NCBI GenBank assembly: GCA_030524635.1 | Contig: JAUNGG010000003.1 | Location: 1 to 64,000, forward strand | Source: Lachnospiraceae bacterium | GTDB taxonomy: Bacteria > Bacillota > Clostridia > Lachnospirales > Lachnospiraceae | Direction of reading: 5' to 3' | Length of the DNA: 64,000 nt | Shown: positions 35,124 to 43,960 of the stretch, in pieces | Layout of the letters: each line of letters starts with the position of its first letter | Numbering within the stretch: position 1 is the stretch's first letter | Program-made: the position numbers and the translations under genes | The notes under the pieces: model-generated | Seen by the model: only the letters and a program-made list of their open reading frames with translations | Database searches by the model: none | Told to the model about the DNA's origin: nothing

Positions 35124-35879
35124 ATGGAAGTACAATATTTTAAGGATTACAGTTCGGCATTGAACCGTGACATGGAATGCAAGGTTTACGGACATGCGGG
35201 ACGGCCGGTGTTATTTATCCCCTGTCAGGATGGCCGGTTTTATGATTTTGAAAATTATAAGATGACCGATGCCTGGGGGAAGTGGATCGAGTCCGGCCAG
35301 GTGATGGTATTCGCCATCGACACCATCGATGCAGAAACCTGGTCCAATAAAAATGGAGATCCGGGCTGGCGGATCTGGCGCTATGAGCAGTGGATCCAGT
35401 ACATTACCGATGAGATGGTTCCATTTATCCGCTCTATGGTCAATGAGCGGAACGGAGGGGAGGGAGATACCGGCATCATTACGTTCGGATGCAGCCTGGG
35501 GGCAACCCATGCAGCCAATCTGTTCTTCCGCCGCCCTGACTTATTTAACGGAGTACTGGCGCTGAGCGGCATTTATACAGCAGAATACGGCTTCGGCTCC
35601 TTTATGAATGATCTGGTTTACAATAATTCCCCAGTGCATTATCTGGCAAACATGCCAACGGATCATCCATATATTGAGATGTATAACCAGAGAAAGGCGA
35701 TCATCTGTGTTGGACAGGGTCCATGGGAGATCCCGGATTCTACCAGACAGCTTCAGGGCATCCTTCAGAGCAAGGGAATTGAGGCATGGGTAGATTTCTG
35801 GGGCTACGACTGTGCTCATGACTGGCCATGGTGGTATAAGCAGGTAGATTACTTTGTACCTCACTTTCTGGAATCGTAA
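35124..35879 (+). CDS. Esterase family protein (second alpha/beta hydrolase)
   Basis: This 251-aa protein has a nucleophile elbow GCSLGA (Ser near residue 120), and a His in the last 20 residues (AHDWPWW). It begins MEVQYFKDYSSALNRDMECKVYGH. It shares no obvious sequence with the esterase at 34267. ATG 35124 follows GGAGGAG. Between the first esterase and the ATP-grasp ligase, it probably processes the same compound. It has no signal peptide. Confidence 0.87.
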   Translation: MEVQYFKDYSSALNRDMECKVYGHAGRPVLFIPCQDGRFYDFENYKMTDAWGKWIESGQVMVFAIDTIDAETWSNKNGDPGWRIWRYEQWIQYITDEMVPFIRSMVNERNGGEGDTGIITFGCSLGATHAANLFFRRPDLFNGVLALSGIYTAEYGFGSFMNDLVYNNSPVHYLANMPTDHPYIEMYNQRKAIICVGQGPWEIPDSTRQLQGILQSKGIEAWVDFWGYDCAHDWPWWYKQVDYFVPHFLES

Positions 35880-35967
35880 ATAAAACAAAACCGTCACACG
35901 AAAGAATACGGATAGAAACACAAACAAGCAAGTAATAAGAAAATTTAAATGATAAAGAGGATGAGCT

Positions 35968-37164
35968 ATGAAAAACGTAATCTTTATTTCCCCCAACTTT
36001 CCTACCAACTACTGGCAGTTCTGCCGTCAGCTGAAGAACAATGGAATGAATGTTCTCGGCATCGGTGACCAGCCGTACGATGAGCTGACCCAGGAGTTAA
36101 AGGACAGCTTAAACGAGTACTACAAGGTCAGCAATCTGGAAAATGATGACGAGGTTTACCGCGCCATTGCATTCCTGGCCTTTAAGCATGGCCGCATTGA
36201 CTGGCTGGAGTCCAACAACGAATACTGGCTGGAGCGGGATGCCAGATTCCGCACCGATTTCCATATCACCAGCGGCTTCCAGGAGGAGGATATTCCGCGG
36301 ATCAAGTTTAAATCCAAGATGAAGGAATTCTACACCAAGGCCGGCATCCCGGTAGCACGTTATCATATCGTAGATGACTTGGAGGGCTGCGCCGCATTTA
36401 TCAAGGAAGTGGGCTATCCGGTGATCGTAAAGCCGGACAACGGCGTTGGGGCCTCTCATACATACAAGATCAGCAATGAAGATCAGTTAAAGAGCTTCTT
36501 AGGCGAGAAGGAGCCGGAGGTTTCCTATATCATGGAGGAGTTTATCGATGCAGAGGTAAATTCCTACGATGCCATCATCGATTCCAAGGGCGAGCCTATG
36601 TTTGAGACCGGCAATGTAACGCCAAACTCCATTATGGATATCGTAAACAATGCAGATAACTCCATCTACTATATCGTAAAGGATCTGCCGGAGGACACCC
36701 GCAAGGCAGGACGTGCTACGGTAAAGAGCTTCGGCGTTAAGAGCCGCTTCGTACATTTTGAGTTCTTCCGCCTGTTAAGCGACCAGCACATCGGCAAGAA
36801 GGGTGATGTAGTGGCCCTGGAAGTGAACATGCGTCCATGCGGCGGATTTTCTCCGGATATGATGAATTTTGCCAACAGCACCGATGTTTATAAGATCTGG
36901 GCTGATATGATCGCATTTGACCGTTCCACCAAGCCGGACGGAGAGCATGGCTACTGTGCATTTGCCGGACTTCGGGACGGAAAGAATTTTGTGATGAGCC
37001 ATGAGGACATTATTGAGAAGTACGGCGCTCAGCTTAAGATGGATGAGCGTATCCCGGATGTGCTGTCCGGCGCTATGGGCAATCAGATGTATGTAGGCGT
37101 GTTCAAGACGAAGGAAGAGATGGATGCCTTCTATCAGGATGTGCTTGCAGTAAAGGAAGATTAA
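35968..37164 (+). CDS. ATP-grasp domain-containing protein
   Basis: This 398-aa ligase-like protein has a pre-ATP-grasp Rossmann part (residues 1-100, MKNVIFISPNFPTNYWQF) and an ATP-grasp core. YPVIVKPDNGVGASHTYKI near 150 is the ATP-binding lysine and glycine loop, and VALEVNMRPCGGF near 285 is the Mg-binding Glu-Asn motif. It would ligate a carboxylate to an amine or thiol; the substrate is unknown. AAAGAGGATGAGCT precedes the ATG. It overlaps the MarR gene by 1 bp and follows the two esterases. Confidence 0.9.
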   Translation: MKNVIFISPNFPTNYWQFCRQLKNNGMNVLGIGDQPYDELTQELKDSLNEYYKVSNLENDDEVYRAIAFLAFKHGRIDWLESNNEYWLERDARFRTDFHITSGFQEEDIPRIKFKSKMKEFYTKAGIPVARYHIVDDLEGCAAFIKEVGYPVIVKPDNGVGASHTYKISNEDQLKSFLGEKEPEVSYIMEEFIDAEVNSYDAIIDSKGEPMFETGNVTPNSIMDIVNNADNSIYYIVKDLPEDTRKAGRATVKSFGVKSRFVHFEFFRLLSDQHIGKKGDVVALEVNMRPCGGFSPDMMNFANSTDVYKIWADMIAFDRSTKPDGEHGYCAFAGLRDGKNFVMSHEDIIEKYGAQLKMDERIPDVLSGAMGNQMYVGVFKTKEEMDAFYQDVLAVKED

Positions 37165-37619
37165 TGGATAAATATGAAGCATTATCAAAGCCGGTGGCCC
37201 GGTGTATCAGCAAGCTTTCCAATCAGATCCGGCGCAGGATCGATGCGCTGGCATCCAAGGATGAATTCAGCGGTGCACAGGGCAGAGTGCTGCATTTTAT
37301 CCTGTCCCAGCCGGAGGAATTATTTCAGCGGGATGTGGAGGAGGAGTTTGGCCTTCGCCCGCCTACTGCAACGGAAATTCTGAAAAAGATGGAACAGAAC
37401 GGCCTGATCCGCCGTGAGCCTACAGCCTACGATGCCCGCCTGAAGCAGATCATCGTCAGTGAAAAGGCGATGCAGTACCAGAAGCCGGTGATGGACGGTT
37501 TAATGCAGCTGGAGGAGGATCTGACAGAAGGAATCTCCAAGGAGGAGCTGGCAGTTTTTCTGCAGGTGGTGGAGAAGATGACAGAAAATATGGCGCGGGC
37601 AGGGATGCAGCAGCCGTAG
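37164..37619 (+). CDS. MarR family transcriptional regulator
   Basis: This 151-aa winged-helix regulator has the MarR core at residues 40-100, with QGRVLHFILSQPEELFQRDVEEEFGLRPPTATEILKKMEQNGLIRREP and a wing TAYDARLKQI. The ATG overlaps the ATP-grasp stop (TAATG), so the two are co-translated and it probably controls its own cluster. A terminator ends the run. Confidence 0.93.
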   Translation: MDKYEALSKPVARCISKLSNQIRRRIDALASKDEFSGAQGRVLHFILSQPEELFQRDVEEEFGLRPPTATEILKKMEQNGLIRREPTAYDARLKQIIVSEKAMQYQKPVMDGLMQLEEDLTEGISKEELAVFLQVVEKMTENMARAGMQQP

Positions 37620-37690
37620 GTTCCAAGATAGAAAAGCTGTGGATTCCAAGGTGCAGCAGCCGTGGGCTCTGAGATATAGCAGAAAAGATT

Positions 37691-37718
37691 AAAACCGGGG
37701 ATACCGATCCCCGGTTTT
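37691..37718. terminator. Bidirectional terminator between MarR and flotillin genes
   Basis: AAAACCGGGGAT and ATCCCCGGTTTT form a perfect stem with a 4-nt ACCG loop, flanked by A and T runs. Confidence 0.9.
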
Positions 37719-37735
37719 GTGCTGCCTTATGAAAA

Positions 37736-39241
37736 CTATTCTTCCTCAGGCCGGTCGCCAAGGACGATGTCCGGCGCACCGGTGAGATTTACGTTCCGGG
37801 TCACCTTGGCATCGTAGGTCTCCGCCTTCATAATCTCCGCCAGATCCACTCCGGTGGCTTCTTTTACCGATTCAAACAGCTTTGCCATTACCACAGGAAC
37901 GTTCCCTGCTACGGTACCAACGCCATTATCTCCGTTGCTTCCGCCGCCTCCGATGATGGTGATCTTGTCAATCTGGGACAGCGGCTCTGCGATCTTTCCG
38001 GCGATCTCCGGAAGAACCTTGATCATCATTTCCGCCATGGCTGCCTTATTGTACTTCTGGTAAGCCTGTGCCTTTTTCTCCATACCTTCCGCCTCTGCCA
38101 GCGCCTTGGCCTGGATCGCGGCAGCCTCCGCCTCACCCTTGGCGCGGATACCCTCTGCCTCCTGGAGCATGGCGTACTTGTGAGCCTCTGCCTGTGCCTT
38201 TCTGGCGGCGGCTTCCTTTTCCTGCTCATACTGCTTTGCCTCGGCCTCCCGCTGGCGTCTGGTCAGCTCTGCGGCGGCCGCCTGCTCGATGGCATATCGG
38301 TCTGCATCTGCCTTCTTGTTAATTTCTGCCTCCAATGCCTGCTGCTGTACGGCAACTTCCTGCTTCCGCAGCTCTGCCTCTCGTTCTGCCTTGGCAATCT
38401 GGGCATTTACCGTCGCTGTCTGGATGGTCTTCTGCTGTTCCTGCTTCTGGATCTCGTAAGCAGCATCAGCTTCTGCCTTCTTGGTATCGGAAGCCTTCTG
38501 AAGCTCCGCCTTCTTGATGGCCAGCTCGTTGTTTTTCTGAGCGATCTCCGTCTCGGCAAGAACTCTTGCGTCATTGGACGCCTTGTCTGCAGCAGCCTGG
38601 GCGATGGCGATATCTCGTTCTGCCTCCGCCTTGGCGATCGAGGCGTCCTTGCGGATCTTGGAAGTGTTATCCATACCAAGGTCCTGAATCAGGCCATGCT
38701 CATCGGTAACATTCTGGATATTGCAGGACAGGATATCGATACCCAGCTTCTCCATATCCTTCGATGCCTTGGCCATCACCTGGTCGGAGAAGGAATCCCG
38801 GTCGGTATTGATGGCCCGGAGCGTCAGGGTGCCGATGATCTCACGCATATTGCCCTGGAGAGAATCCTGCAGATCGGATGCGATCTTGGCAGGCTCTTTA
38901 TTCAGGAAGTTCCGCATCGCCAGCTTCATCTGAGATGGCTCGTCAGCTACCCGCACCTTGGCTACGGCATCGACCATCACATTGATAAAGTCATTGGTGG
39001 GGATGTATTCGTCTGTTTTAATGTCCACAGTGATTTGCCCAAGGTACAGCTTATCTAACTGTTCAAAGAAGGGAATCTTGAATCCGGCACGGCCGATCAG
39101 CACCCGCGGTTCCCTGCGCAGGCCGGATATGATGTAGGCGTGATCCGGCGGAGCCTTCACATAGCCCTGGGTCAGGACGATAATAAGAAGGATTAGGATC
39201 AAAACGGCTGGAATAAGGTAAGGTAATAAAGATTGCAGCAT
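37736..39241 (-). CDS. Flotillin family (SPFH) membrane scaffold protein
   Basis: This 501-aa protein has one N-terminal membrane helix (residues 7-25, LIPAVLILILLIIVLTQGY). An SPFH domain to about 200 follows, then a very long Ala/Glu/Lys-rich coiled coil at 210-400 with EAEA-type repeats, and a Gly-rich C-terminal end. This is the architecture of YqiK/FloT flotillins that organise membrane microdomains. It is alone on the minus strand, converging with the MarR gene and divergent from mobA. No NfeD partner is next to it. Confidence 0.94.
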   Translation of the reverse strand: MLQSLLPYLIPAVLILILLIIVLTQGYVKAPPDHAYIISGLRREPRVLIGRAGFKIPFFEQLDKLYLGQITVDIKTDEYIPTNDFINVMVDAVAKVRVADEPSQMKLAMRNFLNKEPAKIASDLQDSLQGNMREIIGTLTLRAINTDRDSFSDQVMAKASKDMEKLGIDILSCNIQNVTDEHGLIQDLGMDNTSKIRKDASIAKAEAERDIAIAQAAADKASNDARVLAETEIAQKNNELAIKKAELQKASDTKKAEADAAYEIQKQEQQKTIQTATVNAQIAKAEREAELRKQEVAVQQQALEAEINKKADADRYAIEQAAAAELTRRQREAEAKQYEQEKEAAARKAQAEAHKYAMLQEAEGIRAKGEAEAAAIQAKALAEAEGMEKKAQAYQKYNKAAMAEMMIKVLPEIAGKIAEPLSQIDKITIIGGGGSNGDNGVGTVAGNVPVVMAKLFESVKEATGVDLAEIMKAETYDAKVTRNVNLTGAPDIVLGDRPEEE

Positions 39242-39461
39242 AGAAGCTCCTTTCTGGCTTGAAAACCTTGGTTTTTCGTTGAAATTATTGTATCATATAT
39301 AGGAATAGAAAGAAATATGTGTTATGAATTCGACAGAATATGACAGATAAAAAACAAATAATCGTAAGAAAATTATAAAAATTTAGAAAATAGATGGAAA
39401 ATACGCTTTGATGTTAGAAAACATTGTGAAAGAGCAAAGCAAACGAGGTGACAGAAGGAAG

Positions 39462-40130
39462 ATGGACGGATTAATTCTGGCAGGCGGCAAAAGCAGCCGC
39501 ATGGGCGGAAGCCATAAAGGCGATTTGATCTATCAGAAGGAGACATTTCTGGAACGGATCATTCATGAGTTCCAAAAGGAAGCGGAAATGATCTGGATCT
39601 CCTATGGAGCAGAGATCCGGAGAGAATATCCAGGCTGTCAGGCGGTGCAGGATCAGTATCTGGAATGCGGTCCCTTGGGAGGGCTTCAGGCCGGTTTGAA
39701 TCGGTGCAGCAGCCAGCTGGTCATGGCGGCTGCCTGTGATATGCCCTTTCTGGAGATGGGGATGTACCGGTATCTGCGGGAACAGCTTATGGAGGCAGAG
39801 CGCACCCATCCTGAGCTGTCGTATGCCGGGGCAGTGCCGATGGTGGATGGACGGATCCATCCTCTGGCAGCTATTTACCGAAAGCAGGCAGCAGATTGTT
39901 TTGAAACTCAGATTCAAAAAGGAAATTACCGGCTTCGGGATGCGCTGCAGTGCTTGCATATCCTGTATGTGGATTTCAGCGGTCAGCAGGCATTTCGGCA
40001 GATGCTGAGGAATATCAATACCATCCAGGAATATGCGGTGATTGCAGAGAGCACAGAAGAAAACGCCGAAGCCATGGAAAGGATAGAGCACGATGGGAAA
40101 GAAAAAGGCAATTGTAATCTGCGGCATTAA
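39462..40130 (+). CDS. mobA: Molybdenum cofactor guanylyltransferase MobA
   Basis: This 222-aa nucleotidyltransferase has the signature LAGGKSSRMGG at residues 5-15, CGPLGGLQAGL near 68-78, and AAACDMPFL near 90. It transfers GMP to molybdopterin to make MGD. ATG 39462 (MDGLILAGG) follows AAGGAAG; an ATG at 39411 would add 17 residues. It overlaps mobB by 38 bp in another frame, so both are co-transcribed. The cofactor could serve the molybdenum hydroxylase at 62.8 kb. Confidence 0.94.
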   Translation: MDGLILAGGKSSRMGGSHKGDLIYQKETFLERIIHEFQKEAEMIWISYGAEIRREYPGCQAVQDQYLECGPLGGLQAGLNRCSSQLVMAAACDMPFLEMGMYRYLREQLMEAERTHPELSYAGAVPMVDGRIHPLAAIYRKQAADCFETQIQKGNYRLRDALQCLHILYVDFSGQQAFRQMLRNINTIQEYAVIAESTEENAEAMERIEHDGKEKGNCNLRH

Positions 40131-40587
40131 AAATTCAGGAAAGACTACCTTGTTAGTCCGGCTGGTCCAGGCATTTTCTGAGAAGGGTCTTCGGGTTGCC
40201 GTGATCAAGCATGACGGTCATGATTTTACCTGCGACATCCCCGGCACGGACAGCTACCGGTTTCAGGAGGCAGGGGCTTATGGAACTGCTGTTTTCTCTA
40301 AAAACCGAATATTTATTCATAAACTGGAAGAAACGGATCCGGAAGAACTGATGAAACAATTCCCGGAAGCAGATCTCCTTTTCATTGAAGGGATGAAGGA
40401 AAGTCCTTACCCGAAAATCGAGGTGATCCGAAAAGCCATATCAGATGCCCCGGTTTCTAATCCGGAGGGGCGGTTTCTGATTGTAACTGACTGGGAAAGG
40501 GAGCGGTTTGCTGAGCCGGCAGTTGGCTTTGAGGAGCTGGAAAAGATAATGGAAGAGATTGGGAAGAGCGCACTTGCTTATTTTTGA
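40093..40587 (+). CDS. mobB: Molybdopterin-guanine dinucleotide biosynthesis protein MobB
   Basis: This 164-aa P-loop protein has the Walker A variant GIKNSGKTTLLVRL near residue 10 and the MobB segment KHDGHDFTCDIPGTDSYRFQEAGA near 37-60. It supports MobA, perhaps by GTP binding. The ATG lies inside the 3' end of mobA. Confidence 0.94.
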   Translation: MGKKKAIVICGIKNSGKTTLLVRLVQAFSEKGLRVAVIKHDGHDFTCDIPGTDSYRFQEAGAYGTAVFSKNRIFIHKLEETDPEELMKQFPEADLLFIEGMKESPYPKIEVIRKAISDAPVSNPEGRFLIVTDWERERFAEPAVGFEELEKIMEEIGKSALAYF

Positions 40588-40690
40588 CATTCATGATATA
40601 ATTCAGGCTCGACAAGATTGGAATGCAGAATCAGCAGTCCCATCCATGTTGGCAGATGGCTGCATGAATCGAGGAAAGGCGGAATTTAAA

Positions 40691-41668
40691 ATGAGCAAGA
40701 TGCAGGAAGGACGGATCCAGCTGGCAGATCAAGGCTTGCTGTGCCAGGAGAATCCGTATTTGTTGGATACAGCAGAATATCACAGGATCACATTGGCGGA
40801 CCGGGAGTGGATGAATCCGTTGATCACGGCAGAGAACGGGCTTGCTACCGATAACTGTTTCGGCACCTATTATCTGTGGGGAGATGCCTTCGGCCTGCAG
40901 GTTTCCTCCTTTGGAGGGCGGCTGGCGGCATACTGCGGAAAGGGCGAAGAGCTGCGGTTTTTCTATCCTCACGGCAGAGGACCGCTTAAGCCAGTTATCT
41001 GCGAGATGGAACGGATTGCCAGGGAGCAGGGCGCCATGCTGGTGATCAATGGGGTGACGCAAACACAGAAGGAGGAGCTGGAGCAGACAATGCCTGGATA
41101 TTTCACCTTCCAGGAAAAACGTGACCGGGCAGACTATATTTACAGTGCAGAGAAGCTGGCCTCGCTGTCCGGAAAGAAGCTGCACAGCAAGAAAAATCAC
41201 TGCAATCGATTTGAGCGGGATTATCCGGACTGGCACAGTGAGATCCTGGGAGCGGAGCAGGTTTCGGACTGCCTGGCCCTCCTTTCGGACTGGGAGGACG
41301 GGCACCAGGAGGCGGCAGATGAAATGCAGGATGCCGAACAGACTGCAGTGAAAAAGGCATTCCGCCATTATCAGGAGCTTAAGATGGAAGGAATTGCCCT
41401 GTACGCCGGAGAGCAGCTGATCGGCTTTTCCTTTGGGGAGATGCTGGGGGAGAATGGCTTTGACGTTCACTTTGAGAAGGCCTATGCCCATATTAACGGC
41501 GCATACGCCATGGTCAACCGCCAGATGGTGCGGATGCTTTTAGAGCGCCATCCGGGGCTTGCCTATATTAACCGGGAAGAGGATATGGGACATGAAAACC
41601 TGCGGAAAGCCAAGGAATCCTATAAACCGGTATTTCTGATTGAAAAATATGCGGCATACCATGAATAA
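40691..41668 (+). CDS. DUF2156 domain-containing protein
   Basis: This 325-aa protein has the GNAT-like double fold of DUF2156: YLLDTAEYHRITLADREWMNPL near the N-terminus, LSGKKLHSKKNHCNRFERDYP near 160-180, and AYINREEDMGHENLRKAKESYKP at the C-terminus. The family is related to the aminoacyl-phosphatidylglycerol synthase domain of MprF but lacks its membrane part. ATG 40691 follows AAGGCGG. It is about 100 bp after mobB; a functional link to molybdenum is not evident. Confidence 0.88.
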   Translation: MSKMQEGRIQLADQGLLCQENPYLLDTAEYHRITLADREWMNPLITAENGLATDNCFGTYYLWGDAFGLQVSSFGGRLAAYCGKGEELRFFYPHGRGPLKPVICEMERIAREQGAMLVINGVTQTQKEELEQTMPGYFTFQEKRDRADYIYSAEKLASLSGKKLHSKKNHCNRFERDYPDWHSEILGAEQVSDCLALLSDWEDGHQEAADEMQDAEQTAVKKAFRHYQELKMEGIALYAGEQLIGFSFGEMLGENGFDVHFEKAYAHINGAYAMVNRQMVRMLLERHPGLAYINREEDMGHENLRKAKESYKPVFLIEKYAAYHE

Positions 41669-41695
41669 GTTCCCTATTTTTCCCCAATGTTCTCC

Positions 41696-41742
41696 TTGCA
41701 GGAATAAAATCATCATGCTACAATATTTACAAATCGATTGCA
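41696..41742 (+). promoter_or_regulatory. lacI-type promoter with autoregulatory operator
   Basis: TTGCAG (41696-41701), 17 bp, TACAAT (41719-41724). The predicted start near 41731 is covered by an ATCGAT-centred operator at 41729-41742 (right half GATTGCA), so the LacI-type repressor probably represses its own gene. Confidence 0.7.
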
Positions 41743-41856
41743 TGTAAATATTATTCTCTTTACTGTAAAACAAGCGGAGGATGAGAGGAATGTGAAAGTC
41801 CCGGACGGCAGCGGCTGCTGTGGGGGCATGAAGGTTTAGAAAGGGGAGTTGGCGGG

Positions 41857-42846
41857 ATGACGATCTATGATATTGCAAAGCTTGCAGGGGTTTCAGCCAG
41901 CACCGTGTCAAGGGTGGCAAATAACAAGCCAGGCATTAAGGAGGAGACCAGAAAGCAGATTCAGGCTCTTTTAGATCAGTATGATTACCGGCCAAATGAG
42001 ACGGCCAGAGGCCTGGTGAACCAGTCCAGCAGGATGATTGGGATTTTGATTACCGATATCCGGTATGCACACCATGTGGATATCGCTTACTATATTGAAA
42101 AGGAAATGGAAAAGCAGGGCTACTGCAGCCTGATCGTCAATACCGGCCTGTCCGATGAGAAAAAGGTGCAGGCGATCAAGATGCTTTCTCAGCGCCGGGT
42201 GGATGGTGTGATCCTGGTTGGTTCTACCTTCCAGTGTGATGCGGTGAAGGATGCACTGGCATCCTGCTTTCCGAAAGAGCCTGTGGTCATTACCAATGGC
42301 TATGTGAACCTTCCGAATGTAAAAGGAGTATTGGTAGATGAGAAGGACGGCCTGGAGGCCTGCGTGGAGCTGATGGTGAGAAAAGGCCATAAAAAGCTGG
42401 CGTTTGTGCTTCCGAACCAGACTCCCAGCAACCTGTCGAAACAGAAGGGCTTTGTGGCAGGGATGGAGAGTCTGGGCTGGAAACGGGAGGAATTGTGGAT
42501 CTATACAGCCCCCACCACCCTGGAGGATGGAAAGCGGGTTACGGAGCAGATCCTGGAGGAGCACCCGGACATTGAAGGAATCATCTTTGGGGAAGATCTG
42601 TCGGCAGTCAGCGGGATCCGGGTACTGCTGGACCGCAAGATTGCTGTGCCGGATCAGGTTGCGGTGATCGGCGTTGATAATTCCCGGTACTGTGATATCT
42701 GTTATCCAAAGCTGACTTCCCTAAACAATAAGATGGTGGAGATGAGCTTTGAGGCAGCCAGGATCCTTTTGGATGATCTGGAGGGAAGGAAGAATCCGGA
42801 GAAGATCATGCTTTTTTCCAATATTGTAGAGCGTGAGAGCACATGA
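41857..42846 (+). CDS. LacI family transcriptional regulator
   Basis: This 329-aa repressor has the LacI helix-turn-helix at residues 2-25 (TIYDIAKLAGVSASTVSRVANN) and a periplasmic-binding-like ligand domain (IGILITDIRYAHHVDIAYYIEKEMEKQGY through the C-terminus). It should bind the ATCGATTGCA operators at 41.7, 43.0, 43.2 and 43.8 kb and be released by an effector such as a keto-gulonate type sugar acid (inference). AAGGGGAGTTGGCGGG lies before the ATG. A large cruciform terminator follows. Confidence 0.95.
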   Translation: MTIYDIAKLAGVSASTVSRVANNKPGIKEETRKQIQALLDQYDYRPNETARGLVNQSSRMIGILITDIRYAHHVDIAYYIEKEMEKQGYCSLIVNTGLSDEKKVQAIKMLSQRRVDGVILVGSTFQCDAVKDALASCFPKEPVVITNGYVNLPNVKGVLVDEKDGLEACVELMVRKGHKKLAFVLPNQTPSNLSKQKGFVAGMESLGWKREELWIYTAPTTLEDGKRVTEQILEEHPDIEGIIFGEDLSAVSGIRVLLDRKIAVPDQVAVIGVDNSRYCDICYPKLTSLNNKMVEMSFEAARILLDDLEGRKNPEKIMLFSNIVEREST

Positions 42847-42854
42847 TAAAATAG

Positions 42855-42927
42855 GGCGGATGCATTCCGTACAGCTGTTTGGGGTACCTGACAGCAAAGT
42901 ACGGAATGCATTCGCCGTTTTATTTTT
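42855..42927 (+). terminator. Cruciform-type terminator of the lacI gene
   Basis: Arms at 42855-42872 and 42899-42916 pair over 18 bp (one G-U-type mismatch), with an inner GCTGT/ACAGC hairpin, followed by GTTTTATTTTTT. Confidence 0.9.
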
Positions 42928-43003
42928 TGCCCCATAGGCTTTCTTTTATGATACCAGGGGAAAAAGGTGGGAAATCCGATGCAAGCTTGCTTGCAAGAGA
43001 GAA

Positions 43004-43017
43004 AATAATCGATTGCA
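43004..43017. promoter_or_regulatory. LacI-type operator (distal)
   Basis: AATAATCGATTGCA contains the palindromic core ATCGAT with a GATTGCA half-site, as at 41729, 43180 and 43781. It is about 120 bp upstream of the promoter at 43138 and could support repressor looping. Confidence 0.6.
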
Positions 43018-43137
43018 AAATAAAAAGAGAAAATAATCAGGCAAATGAAATGTGATGCAAGGGGACAAACAAGAAATTTGTAATAAATGCATAAAAATAT
43101 AACGCAAAAACAGTGGAAAATGACGTGAAAATAGTAG

Positions 43138-43193
43138 TTGATAAATCGAAAATAATGTGCTATTATAAAGATACAGAAAAACAATCGATTGCA
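43138..43193 (+). promoter_or_regulatory. Promoter and operator of the yia-like operon
   Basis: TTGATA (43138-43143), 17 bp, TATTAT (43161-43166). The operator ACAATCGATTGCA at 43180-43193 lies just after the predicted start near 43173, so binding would block the polymerase. The stretch 42928-43290 otherwise holds no gene; GCAAGCTTGC at 42981-42990 is a further short palindrome. Confidence 0.7.
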
Positions 43194-43290
43194 AAGCAAA
43201 GAGGAACACAAAGCTGACAAGGAAGAAAGCTGCAGTCGAAAAAGAAATAAAAATAGAAAAGGGATTGCAACAGCGAAAGGGGGAAGGCCT

Positions 43291-43764
43291 ATGATTTATG
43301 GTCATATCGATGCTTCATCAGGCAGCCGGGTTTATCCGGAACCAATTGAAAGAGCCATTGCTTACTGCCGGGAAGCAGAGATCCGTGACTGGAAGGAAGG
43401 GCGCTATGAACTGGATGGGGACCGATGGATCGCTCAGGTGTTCAGCCGTGAGACAGGACCGAAGGAGGAGAAGCTTCCGGAGGTACACAGACGGTATATC
43501 GAGCTTCAGTTTATGGCAGAAGGAAAGGAATACATTGGATATTATCCAGACCGCGGCGGAAGCCGGATCCGGGAAGACCGGCTGGAGGAGAAAGATACCT
43601 TATATTACGAGGAGGATCCGAAGGCTTTGGAGATCATGCTTCCCATGGAAGCCGGGTGCTATGCCGTATTCTTTCCAGAAGATGTCCACCGGCCGTTTTG
43701 CCAGATGGGAGAAGCGCAGATGGTAAAGCGAATCGTGATAAAGATCGATGTGGACAGTGTATAA
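43291..43764 (+). CDS. yiaL: YhcH/YjgK/YiaL family protein
   Basis: This 157-aa protein has a cupin-like fold of the YiaL/EbgC group, with HRRYIELQFMAEGKEYIGYYP near residue 65-85 and FFPEDVHRPFCQMG near 130. It is a putative sugar-acid isomerase or anomer-handling enzyme. ATG 43291 follows AAGGGGGAAGG; the upstream reading to 43189 is basic and unlikely. It is the first gene of the yia-like regulon. Confidence 0.9.
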   Translation: MIYGHIDASSGSRVYPEPIERAIAYCREAEIRDWKEGRYELDGDRWIAQVFSRETGPKEEKLPEVHRRYIELQFMAEGKEYIGYYPDRGGSRIREDRLEEKDTLYYEEDPKALEIMLPMEAGCYAVFFPEDVHRPFCQMGEAQMVKRIVIKIDVDSV

Positions 43765-43780
43765 ATTTTTTTAAATAAAA

Positions 43781-43794
43781 AACAATCGATTGCA
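43781..43794. promoter_or_regulatory. LacI-type operator between yiaL and dlgD
   Basis: AACAATCGATTGCA lies in the 196-bp gap before the dehydrogenase gene. The gap is very A-rich and holds no gene. It is nearly identical to the operator at 43180-43193. Confidence 0.65.
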
Positions 43795-43960
43795 TACATG
43801 AGAGATGCAGATCAGACAAACCAGACAGAAGGAAAACAGAGCAGTATCCAATAAAACAATAAAAAGCAACGAAATAATAAAAACAATAAAAATAAAAGCA
43901 GTAAAAAAAGAAACGATGCGGAATCAAACAAAAAATCCGGTCGCATAGGAGGATAAGAAA

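Noticed and set aside
37620-37690. Short partial repeats GCAGCAGCCGT near 37608 and 37662
   Set aside because: Only about 11 bp and partly coding; may be chance.
38180-39058. Long reading on the + strand opposite the flotillin gene
   Set aside because: It mirrors the coiled-coil codon bias of the flotillin gene, has no ribosome site and gives a low-complexity Leu-rich product.
42981-42990. GCAAGCTTGC palindrome near the LacI operators as a fifth operator
   Set aside because: Its core differs (AAGCTT instead of ATCGAT), so it is not counted with the LacI sites.
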